Assembly: GCA_964526295.1 (NCBI GenBank) | Contig: CAZGKW010000001.1 | Location: 1 to 64,000 of the forward strand | DNA from: CAZGKW01 sp964526295 | GTDB lineage: Bacteria; Planctomycetota; Phycisphaerae; FEN-1346 | Length of the DNA: 64,000 nucleotides | Reading direction: 5' to 3' | Program-made: the position numbers and the translations under genes | The notes under the pieces: model-generated | Seen by the model: the letters and a program-made list of their open reading frames with translations, nothing else | Database searches by the model: none | Told to the model about the DNA's origin: nothing | In this document: in pieces, positions 9,292 through 17,536 of the stretch | Position numbering within the stretch: position 1 is the first letter of the stretch | How the letters are laid out: each line of letters starts with the position of its first letter

Positions 9292-10785
9292 CTAGCCCGT
9301 CGGCCTTGTGGCTTGCGAGACGTCTTGCGATGTGCGTGCAGCCTCGGGCACATCGGCCGGCGCTGCCGCCCCCCCGGCCCGGAGGTCGGTCAGCACGGGC
9401 TCGCCCAGTCGCCAGACGTCGCCCGCCCCCATCACCAGGAGCACGTCTCCCGGCGCGAGGCTCTCCTTCAGGTACCGGCGGATGCTGTCGAAGGTCTGCA
9501 TGTAGAGGGCCTCCGCCCCCTGGGCCTGGACGAGTCCGACCAGGTCCTCGCTGCGGACGGCCTGCTTCTCGCTCTCGCTGTCGCGGACGAAGTAGATCTC
9601 CGGGACGATGATCCTATCGGCCCGCGACAGGGCCAGCGCAAAGTCTTTCAGCAGGAACCGCGTCCGGCTGTGCTGATGCGGCTGGAAGACCACCCACAGG
9701 CACCGGGGCTCGAAGCGGGCCTTGGCCGCCTGGAGCGTCGCGGCGATCTCGGTGGGGTGGTGGGCGTAGTCGTCGACGACGGTCACCCCGCCCGCCTCGC
9801 CGAGGACCTCCATCCGCCGCCGGGCGCCCTGGAACGAGCCCAGCGCCTCGGCCACCTGGCCCGCTCGGGCCCCGGCCCAACTCGCCAGCGCCGTCGCCGC
9901 CAGGGCGTTCAGCACGTTGTGCCGACCCGCCAGGGCGAGCTGCACGTGGGCGTAGTGCGTGCGGCCGCGGTAGACGTCGAACGCAAACCGTCCGCGGTCG
10001 GCCTCCAGGTGCTCGGCCCGCCAGTCCCACTCGCCGCCGATGCCGTACGTCTCGAAGCGGCAGTCCAGCCCGTCGACGGCCTGGCGGGCGCTCAGGTCGC
10101 CCCCGCAGACCACGAGCAGCCCGTCCGGCTGGACGCGGGCGGCGAAGGCCCGGAACGCCGACCGGATCTCTTCCAGGCCGCCGCGATAGCAGTCCAGGTG
10201 GTCCTCCTCGACGTTCAGGACGCAGGCCGCGTGGGGCGCCAGGTGCAGGAACGACCGGTCGAACTCGCAGGCCTCGGCCACCAGGTGCGGGCCGCGTCCT
10301 ACCCGTGCCCCGCCGCCGAGCTGCGGCACGTCGGCCCCGATGACGAAGCTCGGATCGAGCCCTGCCTCCGACAGAACGTAGGCCAACAGCGCCGTCGTCG
10401 TGCTCTTGCCATGCGTGCCGCTGACGGCGATGCCGCGGCGGAGGTCCATCAGCCGGCCGAGGAAGGCGGCGTACTTCTCGACGGGCAGGTCGCGGCGGCG
10501 GGCCTCGACCAGCTCGGCGTTGTCGGGCTTGACGGCGGCGCTGGCGACCACCAGGTCGGCGGCCGGCGGCACATGGCCGGCCTCGTGGCCCACGTGGACG
10601 GTCGCGCCGAGCCGTTCGAGCCGTTCCGTCACCTCGCTCGCCGCCATGTCTGAGCCGCTGACCGCGCCGCCCTCGCTCAGGACGAACGCCGCCAGCCCGG
10701 ACATGCCGCACCCGCCGATGCCGACGAAGTGGATCGCGCGGCCCGCGAAGGTGCGACCGTGGCTCAAGGGCATGGAGGACGTCAT
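9292..10785 (-). CDS. murC: UDP-N-acetylmuramate--L-alanine ligase
   Basis: Mur ligase adding L-Ala to UDP-MurNAc in the cytoplasm. The 497-residue protein has the N-terminal UDP-binding loop GIGGCGMSGLAAFVLSEGG, the ATP-binding GTHGKSTTT motif, the central YAHHPTEIAATL segment typical of MurC, and FQPHQHSRTR. The tail after about residue 470 is Ala/Pro rich and probably disordered. The ATG overlaps the murG TGA (ATGA), indicating translational coupling. Confidence 0.97.
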   Translation of the reverse strand: MTSSMPLSHGRTFAGRAIHFVGIGGCGMSGLAAFVLSEGGAVSGSDMAASEVTERLERLGATVHVGHEAGHVPPAADLVVASAAVKPDNAELVEARRRDLPVEKYAAFLGRLMDLRRGIAVSGTHGKSTTTALLAYVLSEAGLDPSFVIGADVPQLGGGARVGRGPHLVAEACEFDRSFLHLAPHAACVLNVEEDHLDCYRGGLEEIRSAFRAFAARVQPDGLLVVCGGDLSARQAVDGLDCRFETYGIGGEWDWRAEHLEADRGRFAFDVYRGRTHYAHVQLALAGRHNVLNALAATALASWAGARAGQVAEALGSFQGARRRMEVLGEAGGVTVVDDYAHHPTEIAATLQAAKARFEPRCLWVVFQPHQHSRTRFLLKDFALALSRADRIIVPEIYFVRDSESEKQAVRSEDLVGLVQAQGAEALYMQTFDSIRRYLKESLAPGDVLLVMGAGDVWRLGEPVLTDLRAGGAAAPADVPEAARTSQDVSQATRPTG

Positions 10786-11984
10786 GGACTGGGCTCTCCC
10801 GCCGGAGTGTAAGGAGCGGCGGCGGGCTTGTCAACGTCGCGGCCCGCGGCCTGCCAGCGGCGTTTGGCGGCCTTGTCGGCCAGGTCGAGGACGGCGGCGG
10901 CCACCTCGCCCGCCGCGCCGGGCCGGGCGGCCTCACGGGCATGCTGCTCCATCCGGGCCCGCCAGAGTTCGTCATCCAGGAGGCCTTCCAGGGCGTCGCC
11001 CAACTCGCGGGCCGTGATCTTTGGGGCCTCGGGCCGATCTCGGACCACCACCGCCGCCCCGCTCATCTCGGCCGCCCGGGCCTGCTGCATCTGGTGCTGG
11101 TCGCGATGGTGCGGATAGGGCAGGTAAATCGTCGCGACCCCCGCGGCGAGCAGCTCGGCGATGGTCGAGCCCCCGGCGCGAGCGACCGCCAGGTCCGCCG
11201 CCGCGTACGCCAGGCCCATCCGCGGCTCGTAGGCCTTGACGAGGCCCGGTGTTCCGAGCTCCTCGTGGGCATGGGCGGCCGGCCGGTGGTCGAGGTGCCC
11301 CGTCAGGTGCAGCACCTGCCACCCGTCCGGCAGGCCCCGCTCCCGCAGGGCCGAGAGGACCGCCCGGTTGACGCTCCGGGCGCCCGAGCTCGCCCCCGTG
11401 ACGAGCAGCGTCCGGCGGTCGGGGTCGAGCCCGAGCGCCGCGATCGCCTCGGCCCGGCTCGCCGCCAGGAGGCTGGGCCGGATGGGGCAGCCCGTCAGGC
11501 GGACCCGGTCCTCGGGGAAATGCTCCAGCGTCTCGCGGAACTGGCAGCACACGAGGTCGGCCTCGCGTCCGGCCCGGCGGTTCGCCCGCCCCGGCACGAT
11601 GTCGGGATTCAGGACGACCGTCGCGATGCCCTCGTCCTGGGCCACCCGGACCGGCACGTAGCTGCCGAAGCCCCCCAGGCCGACGACGACTTCCGGCTCG
11701 AACTCCAGGAACCGCCGCCGGATCCGGTGCCCGCACCGGGCCAAGCTCGCGAGAAACGCCGGCCAGGTCCACGGGGCCAGGCGGAACGGTCGGGCCGGCA
11801 GCGGCGTCAGGGGGCACCCCGTCCCGGCGAGGACGTCGCGGTCGATCGGCCGGCGGGTCGTCGCGAAGGCGAAAGCGGTCTCCGGCCGCTCGCCGCGGAT
11901 GGCCTCGACGAGGGCCAGGCCGGGGTACAGGTGCCCCCCTGTGCCGCCGCCGGCCAGCAGGATTCGCCGCCCTCTCTCACGCAT
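10782..11984 (-). CDS. murG: Undecaprenyldiphospho-MurNAc-pentapeptide GlcNAc transferase
   Basis: GT-B glycosyltransferase converting lipid I to lipid II at the inner membrane. The protein (400 residues from the ATG at 11984) begins RRILLAGGGTGGHLYPGLAL, the donor/acceptor glycine-rich loop, and carries GGFGSYVPVRVA and the C-terminal GGSTIAELLAAGV region. It is about 40 residues longer than usual, the extra being a charged/Pro-rich C-terminal tail. The reading frame is open upstream; this start was chosen because the conserved N-terminus follows it directly and it lies 17 bases after the ftsW stop. Confidence 0.96.
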   Translation of the reverse strand: MRERGRRILLAGGGTGGHLYPGLALVEAIRGERPETAFAFATTRRPIDRDVLAGTGCPLTPLPARPFRLAPWTWPAFLASLARCGHRIRRRFLEFEPEVVVGLGGFGSYVPVRVAQDEGIATVVLNPDIVPGRANRRAGREADLVCCQFRETLEHFPEDRVRLTGCPIRPSLLAASRAEAIAALGLDPDRRTLLVTGASSGARSVNRAVLSALRERGLPDGWQVLHLTGHLDHRPAAHAHEELGTPGLVKAYEPRMGLAYAAADLAVARAGGSTIAELLAAGVATIYLPYPHHRDQHQMQQARAAEMSGAAVVVRDRPEAPKITARELGDALEGLLDDELWRARMEQHAREAARPGAAGEVAAAVLDLADKAAKRRWQAAGRDVDKPAAAPYTPAGEPSP

Positions 11985-12001
11985 GATGCGTCCGCATCCG
12001 C

Positions 12002-13189
12002 CTACGGCCGATAGACGATCGGCCGGGCATCCGCCGCCCGGGTCGCCCCGCGGGCCACCGAGGCCAGCAGCCCCGCCGCCGCGCTCATCATCACCAGCCC
12101 CGACCCGCCGTAGCTGATGAACGGCAGGCCGATGCCTTTCGCCGGCAGCGCCCCCGTGACGACGCCGATGTTCATCACCGCCTGGAGGCCGATCACCAGG
12201 AGCACCCCCGCCGCCAGGAGAAAGCCGAAGCGGTCGGCGGCGTGACGCACGATCCGCCCGCCCCGCCATACGAACACGCCGAACAGGCCCAGCACGAGGA
12301 TGCCGCCCAGGATGCCCCCTTCCTCGCAGATGACGGTGAAGATGAAGTCGGTGGCGTTCTCGGGGACGTAGTACTTCTGGACGCCGGCCCCCAGGCCGAC
12401 GCCGGCCAGCCCGCCGCGGCCGATCGCCATCAGGCTCTGGGCAATGTGCCACCCCGCCCCGTCACGGCTCGCCCACGGGTCCAGGAACGCCGTCAGCCGC
12501 TCCAGCCGGTACGGCACCCGCCACACCAGCAGCCACACGCCCAGCGCCGCCGGCGGCACGAGTGTCAGCAGGTACCGGAGGCGGCATCCGGCCACGATGC
12601 ACATCGCAACCGACACCAGGCCAATGAGGGCCCCCGTCCCGAAGTCCTCCTTCGCCACCAGCCCGCACACGGCGCCCACCACGGCCATCGGCACGAGGAA
12701 GCCGCGGACGAACCGCTTCGGATCGAACGCCTCCCGCCCCAGGTACCACGCCAGGAACACCACCAGCGCCACCTTCGCCAGCTCCGACGGCTGAAAGCTC
12801 ACCCGCAGCGACCCGGCCTCCAGCGAGAACCATCGCCGGGCCCCGTTGTGCGGCGTCCCGTAGACCAGCACCGCCGCCAGCAGCGCGACCGCCACGGCGA
12901 CCAACGCGACGGCGGCCCAGGACCGCCCCAGACAGCGGTACGGCAACAGGGCCGCCCCCGCCAGGGCCGCCAGTGCGACCGGCAGGAACATCAGGTGACG
13001 CTCGAAGTAGTACCCTTCGACCGACGGGTCGACGCAGCGTGTGGCGCTGAAGACCATGATGATGCCCATCGTCATCAGGGCCAGGACCGACAGGATGAGG
13101 ACGGCCGGTTCGCGCCAGGTCGCCCCGGCCCACCCGTGGCGGTGCCTCTCGCCCGCCGGGCTAGTCGTGGCCGCCGCCGCTGCCGTCAT
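12002..13189 (-). CDS. ftsW: Lipid II polymerase / cell division protein FtsW (SEDS family)
   Basis: Polytopic SEDS glycosyltransferase that polymerises lipid II at the division site together with the class B PBP encoded upstream. About ten membrane spans are visible. The C-terminal signature LPAKGIGLPFISYGGSGLV is the hallmark of FtsW/RodA proteins. The ATG at 13189 has GGAGGG 5 bases upstream; the in-frame GTG at 13195 overlaps that site and is a poorer start. Position in the dcw cluster favours FtsW over RodA. Confidence 0.94.
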   Translation of the reverse strand: MTAAAAATTSPAGERHRHGWAGATWREPAVLILSVLALMTMGIIMVFSATRCVDPSVEGYYFERHLMFLPVALAALAGAALLPYRCLGRSWAAVALVAVAVALLAAVLVYGTPHNGARRWFSLEAGSLRVSFQPSELAKVALVVFLAWYLGREAFDPKRFVRGFLVPMAVVGAVCGLVAKEDFGTGALIGLVSVAMCIVAGCRLRYLLTLVPPAALGVWLLVWRVPYRLERLTAFLDPWASRDGAGWHIAQSLMAIGRGGLAGVGLGAGVQKYYVPENATDFIFTVICEEGGILGGILVLGLFGVFVWRGGRIVRHAADRFGFLLAAGVLLVIGLQAVMNIGVVTGALPAKGIGLPFISYGGSGLVMMSAAAGLLASVARGATRAADARPIVYRP

Positions 13190-13217
13190 TCGCACCCTCC
13201 CGCCCCTTGCGGACCGC

Positions 13218-14369
13218 TCACCGCAGCTTCAAGGTCGCCAGGGCGAGCGCCGCAAACATCGCCCCGATCAGCCAGAACCGCACCACCGTCTGCGTCTCCG
13301 TCCACCCCTTGAGCTGAAAGTGGTAGTGGATCGGCGACATCAGGAACACCCGCTTGCCGCCGGTCAGCTTGAAGTAGCCCACCTGGACGATGACACTGAG
13401 GGCCTCCATGACGAAGACGCCGCCCGCGATCAGCAGGAGGAACTCCTGCCGGATGGCGAGGGCGACGTACCCGATCGCCCCGCCCAGGGCCAGGCTGCCC
13501 GTGTCGCCCATGAACACCTGGGCCGGCGAACAGTTGTACCAGAGGAACCCCAGGCACGCCCCGAGCAGGGCCCCGCAGAAGATGCCCAGCTCCCCCGCCC
13601 CGGGCACGTAGGGGACGTAAAGGTAGTCCGAATAGATCACGTTCCCAGCCACGTAGCTCAGCGCCAGGAACACCGCCGTGGGCGGCACCATGCTCCCGAT
13701 CGCCAGGCCGTCCATCCCGTCGGTCAGGTTCACCGCGTTGGAGGTGCCGGCGACCACCAGGACCGAGATGAACAGGAACGACGTGGGCCCCAGCGGGATG
13801 GGCCACTTGTAGAACGGCAGGTTCAGGGCGATGCCCACGCCGCCTTCTTCCGGCAGGCGGACCGTCTCCCGCCCGTTCTGATAGAGAAAAAAGCCCAGCA
13901 GCACCGCCAGGGCGATCTGGAAGACCAGCTTCTCCCACATGCGGAGGCCGTCGCGGCTCTTGCGGACAAGCTTCAGATAGTCGTCGGCCCCTCCCAGGAG
14001 CCCCAGCCAGATCACCGTCACCAGGCCCAGGAACACCAGGAAGTTGCTGACGTCGGCCCAAAAGAAGGTCGAGATCACCAGGGCCGGCACGATCAGGATG
14101 CCGCCCATCGTAGGCGTCCCCGCCCGCGAGGCGTACATCCGGTCGACCACCTCGTTGCGGAAGTCGACCGCCCCGCCGACCTTCAGCCGCCGGAGCAGCC
14201 GGATCAGCACCGGCGCCAGCGCCATGCACAGGAAGAAGCTCGTGACCATGGCGAACGCCAGGCGGAACGTCTGATATCGAAAGACGTACAGATATCGCCA
14301 GACGTGGGCGCGGGCGAGCGCTTCCCGCAGCCACCCGTGCTCCTCGTCAAAGAGCAGCCAATAGAGCAT
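13218..14369 (-). CDS. mraY: Phospho-N-acetylmuramoyl-pentapeptide transferase
   Basis: Polytopic enzyme making lipid I from UDP-MurNAc-pentapeptide and undecaprenyl phosphate. The 383-residue protein begins MLYWLLFDEEHG, as MraY proteins usually do. It has GTPTMGGI, the Asp pair GGADDYLKL and NAVNLTDGMDGLAIG, all catalytic or substrate-binding blocks. The ATG at 14369 with GAGGAG 5 bases upstream is preferred to the in-frame GTG at 14375. An unusually long gap separates it from murF. Confidence 0.96.
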   Translation of the reverse strand: MLYWLLFDEEHGWLREALARAHVWRYLYVFRYQTFRLAFAMVTSFFLCMALAPVLIRLLRRLKVGGAVDFRNEVVDRMYASRAGTPTMGGILIVPALVISTFFWADVSNFLVFLGLVTVIWLGLLGGADDYLKLVRKSRDGLRMWEKLVFQIALAVLLGFFLYQNGRETVRLPEEGGVGIALNLPFYKWPIPLGPTSFLFISVLVVAGTSNAVNLTDGMDGLAIGSMVPPTAVFLALSYVAGNVIYSDYLYVPYVPGAGELGIFCGALLGACLGFLWYNCSPAQVFMGDTGSLALGGAIGYVALAIRQEFLLLIAGGVFVMEALSVIVQVGYFKLTGGKRVFLMSPIHYHFQLKGWTETQTVVRFWLIGAMFAALALATLKLR

Positions 14370-14606
14370 CCGCACTCCTCGTCAGGCGTCGTCCGGCGGA
14401 CCGTCCGCCGACCGGGGGGCCGCCGCGCCCCGCCACACCCAGCCTCGACCTCCCACCGGGCACCGGACCCGGCTCGAGGCGACCCAGGTAAGCCTCGGCC
14501 GAAGTCCGGGGCCCGCAACCGTCCCGCCCGCGCCCGTGGCGGGACCGCCAGGACCACCCTGGCATGGTGGGAGGATTCTCCTCTAAGCGATTCCTCGTAC
14601 GTCCTG
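14370..14606 (-). other. Structured leader between murF and mraY
   Basis: About 235 bases without a gene inside an otherwise gapless operon. On the minus strand a TTGACA (14605-14610) overlaps the murF stop codon, but the matching -10 (TTAGAG or TAGAGG) is poor. A hairpin with 8-base arms lies at 14521-14545 (GTCCCGCC / GGCGGGAC), and GAGGAGAATCCTCC forms a small inverted repeat next to it. It may be an internal promoter, an attenuator or a processing site. Confidence 0.4.
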
Positions 14607-16016
14607 TCAACCTTGTTCCCGGCGAGGCTCCGTGCCCGCCGACTTCCTCATGAGTGCCTCGACGACCCGCTCCATCCGCACCGTCCGCGAGCCCTTGACG
14701 AGCACGACGTCTGCCGGCCGCACGACGCCCGCTACGGCCGACGCCGCCTCGGCCGAGTCCGCGAAGCGCTCGACCGCATCCTCCGCCAAGCCCGCCTCCA
14801 CCGCCGCGCGGACCGACGCTTCCGTCAGGTCGCCGACGCAGACGAGCCGGTCGACGCCGGCCCAGACGGCTCGGCGGCCGAGCTCCGCGTGGGCCGACTC
14901 GGCGGCCGATCCCAGCTCCCGCATCTCGCCGAAAAAGGCGACCTTCCGCCGCCCGGGCCAGAGCGCCACCAGCAGCTCAAGCGCTGCCGCCATGCTCGCC
15001 GGGTTCGCGTTGTACGCATCGTCCAGGACGAGCACGTCGCCGGCCCGGCGAAGCCCGAGCCGCATCGGCGGCGGACGGTACTCCGCCAGCGCCTCGGCCG
15101 TCTCGGCCACCGTCACGCCGCACTCCCGGGCCGCCGCAGCCGCCAGGACCGCCAGCACCGCCTGGTGCCGGCCCAGGACGGGCACCGCGAACCGCTCACC
15201 CGCTACCGCGAACCGAAGGCCCGCCTCCGTCTGCTCCAGGTCCGTCACCCGCAGGTCGGCCCCCTCGGCCGTGCCGGCCGTGACGACCCGCCCGCGGCAC
15301 GCCGGGGCCATGGCCGCCACGCGCGGGTCGTCGGCGTTCAACACCGCCACCCCGTCCGGCGGGATGGCATCGACCAAGGCCGCCTTCTCCCGGCCGACGG
15401 CCTCGACGGAGCCGAGCCCCTCCAGGTGGACCGGCGCAACGAGCGTCACGACGCCGAGCGTCGGCCGCGCCACCGCCGCCAGCGACGCGATCTCGCCCGG
15501 CGCGTTCGTCCCCAGTTCGCACAGGGCGAACCCGTCGTCCGGCTCGGCCGCCAGCAGCGTCAGCGGCACGCCGACCCGGTTGTTGAAGCTCTTCGGCGGC
15601 GCCCGTCCCCGGAGCCGGCCCGCCAGCGCCTGTCCGACCATCTCCTTGACCGTCGTCTTGCCGCACGAGCCCGTGATGCCGATCACCGGGCAGGCGAGGC
15701 GGTCCCGTGCGGCCCGGCCCAGCGCGGCCAGCGCCGCGTAGGTGTCGGCGACCTCGACGACGGCCGGTCGGTCGCCAGTCGCGTCGGCTTCGCCGACCGC
15801 GTCGACCCGTTCGAGGACCAGGCAGGCCGCGTCGGCCTTCGCCGCATCGGCCGCGTAATCGTGCCCGTCGAACCGCTCGCCGCACAGGGCGACGAACGTC
15901 CACCCAGGCCCCATTTCGCGGGTGTCGGTCGTGACGCGTCCAGCCGGCCCCTCGGCCGGCCCCGCCGCCAGCCGCCCGCCCGTCGCCGCCAGGATCTCGG
16001 CAATCGTGAACTCCAT
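14607..16016 (-). CDS. murF: UDP-MurNAc-tripeptide--D-alanyl-D-alanine ligase
   Basis: Mur ligase adding D-Ala-D-Ala, the product of ddl encoded downstream, to the tripeptide precursor. The 469-residue protein has the ATP-binding GITGSCGKTTVKEMV motif at about residues 115-130, the invariant NNRVGVPLTLL segment and LDDAYNANPASM of the MurF C-terminal domain. It begins on the base after the murE stop, with no spacer. Confidence 0.96.
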   Translation of the reverse strand: MEFTIAEILAATGGRLAAGPAEGPAGRVTTDTREMGPGWTFVALCGERFDGHDYAADAAKADAACLVLERVDAVGEADATGDRPAVVEVADTYAALAALGRAARDRLACPVIGITGSCGKTTVKEMVGQALAGRLRGRAPPKSFNNRVGVPLTLLAAEPDDGFALCELGTNAPGEIASLAAVARPTLGVVTLVAPVHLEGLGSVEAVGREKAALVDAIPPDGVAVLNADDPRVAAMAPACRGRVVTAGTAEGADLRVTDLEQTEAGLRFAVAGERFAVPVLGRHQAVLAVLAAAAARECGVTVAETAEALAEYRPPPMRLGLRRAGDVLVLDDAYNANPASMAAALELLVALWPGRRKVAFFGEMRELGSAAESAHAELGRRAVWAGVDRLVCVGDLTEASVRAAVEAGLAEDAVERFADSAEAASAVAGVVRPADVVLVKGSRTVRMERVVEALMRKSAGTEPRREQG

Positions 16017-17492
16017 CTAGCCCTCGGCGGCCCCGGCCTGCGCCTCCAGCACCTCCCGCGCCACCTCCCGGTCGTCGAACGGGACGGTCCCCTGCGACGT
16101 CTCCTGGTAGGTCTCGTGTCCCTTGCCGGCAATGACGACGACGTCGCCCTCGCGGGCCTCGCGGACGGCCCGGGCGATGGCCAGGCGACGGTCCAGCTCG
16201 ACCGTCACCTCCTCGGGCCGCCTGAAGCCGCCGGCGGCCTCGGCGGCGATGGCCGCCGGGTCTTCCGACCGCGGGTTGTCGCTCGTCAGGACGACCCGGT
16301 CGGCGAGCGATTCGACGACGGCCGCCATCCGGGGCCGCTTCGTCCGGTCGCGGTCGCCCCCGCAGCCAAAGACGACGATCAGCCGCCCGGGCACGAGCTT
16401 GCGGACGGTCCTCAGGGCGTTCTTCAGCGCATCGGCCGTGTGAGCGTAGTCGACAAGCACGTGAAAGCCTCGGCCCGTCGCGACCGGCTCGAGCCGCCCG
16501 CGGACGGTCGTCACGGCCTCCAGGCCGGCGGCGATTCGCCCGAGCGGCAGGCCGAGGGCTTCGCCGCACGCCGCGGCCGTCAGACAGTTCCGCAGGTTGT
16601 GCTCGCCCAGGAGGGCCGTGCGGACCTCGGCCCGCCCTCCCGGCGTGACGAGCGTGAACCGGCTGCCCGAGAGGTCCGCCCGGACGTTCTCGGCCGTCAC
16701 GTCCGCCGGCCGGTCCAGGCCGTACCACAGGACCTCGGCGGCCGTCTCCTCGGCGAACGAATCGCTCGCTTCGTCGTCGGCGTTCAGGACGGCCGTCGCG
16801 CCCGCCGAAAGACCGGCGAACAGGCGGCCCTTCGCCTCGCGGTAGGACGGCATGTCCCTGTGGTAGTCCAGGTGCTCGGGTGTCAGGTTCGTGAACGCCC
16901 CGACGTCGAACTCGATGCCGGCGGTCCGCCGCTGGGCCAGGGCGTGGCTCGAGACCTCCATGACCGCCGCCTTCAGGCCCTCCTCGACCATCTCGGCGAA
17001 GTAGCCCGCCAGGTCGGTCGCGTCCGGCGTGGTCATCGACGAGCGGATTCGCCGGTCGCCGATCTCGTGGGAGATCGTGCCGATCAGCCCCGCCGGCCGG
17101 CCCGCCTGCTCTAGCACGCTCCTCAGGAGGTACGTCGTCGTCGTCTTGCCGTTCGTGCCCGTGATGCCGCAGACAATGAGCCGCCGCGTCGGAAAGCCCG
17201 CCAGGGCGTGGGCGAGGCGGCCCAGGGCATCCCGCGTGTCGGGAGCGACCAGGAGGGCCGGCTCACCGGGCAGCCGCAGGGGGCCCTCGACCACCGCCCC
17301 CTCGGCCCCCGCCTCCAGCGCCGTCTGGACGAACCGGTGCCCGTCGACCCGCGTCCCGCGGAGGGCGACGAACAAGTCCCCCCGCCGGACGCGGCGCGAG
17401 TCGTGCACCACCCGCGACACGGTCGCCTCGGCCCGGCCCACGAGACGCGAGCCCGGCACGCACGCCATCAGCTCCGAAAGCTTCATCGCCAT
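16017..17492 (-). CDS. murE: UDP-MurNAc-L-alanyl-D-glutamate--2,6-diaminopimelate ligase
   Basis: Mur ligase adding the third stem residue. The protein is 491 residues from the ATG at 17492. The ATP loop is GITGTNGKTTTTYLL, and the amino-acid selectivity motif reads DNPRSEDP, which in this family indicates meso-diaminopimelate. The reading frame is open upstream into ftsI, but the start was set by a GGAGGGG site 6 bases before the ATG and by the family N-terminus (LSELMACVPG). A second ATG two codons later is possible. Confidence 0.96.
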   Translation of the reverse strand: MAMKLSELMACVPGSRLVGRAEATVSRVVHDSRRVRRGDLFVALRGTRVDGHRFVQTALEAGAEGAVVEGPLRLPGEPALLVAPDTRDALGRLAHALAGFPTRRLIVCGITGTNGKTTTTYLLRSVLEQAGRPAGLIGTISHEIGDRRIRSSMTTPDATDLAGYFAEMVEEGLKAAVMEVSSHALAQRRTAGIEFDVGAFTNLTPEHLDYHRDMPSYREAKGRLFAGLSAGATAVLNADDEASDSFAEETAAEVLWYGLDRPADVTAENVRADLSGSRFTLVTPGGRAEVRTALLGEHNLRNCLTAAACGEALGLPLGRIAAGLEAVTTVRGRLEPVATGRGFHVLVDYAHTADALKNALRTVRKLVPGRLIVVFGCGGDRDRTKRPRMAAVVESLADRVVLTSDNPRSEDPAAIAAEAAGGFRRPEEVTVELDRRLAIARAVREAREGDVVVIAGKGHETYQETSQGTVPFDDREVAREVLEAQAGAAEG

Positions 17493-17536
17493 CCCGATCC
17501 CCTCCGCCCTCCTTATAACACAGAGCGGCGACGGGG

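Noticed and set aside
13041..17114. 1357-residue plus-strand ORF across mraY, murF and murE
   Set aside because: It is antisense to three well-conserved genes and has the Arg/Pro/His-rich composition of a GC-rich shadow frame.
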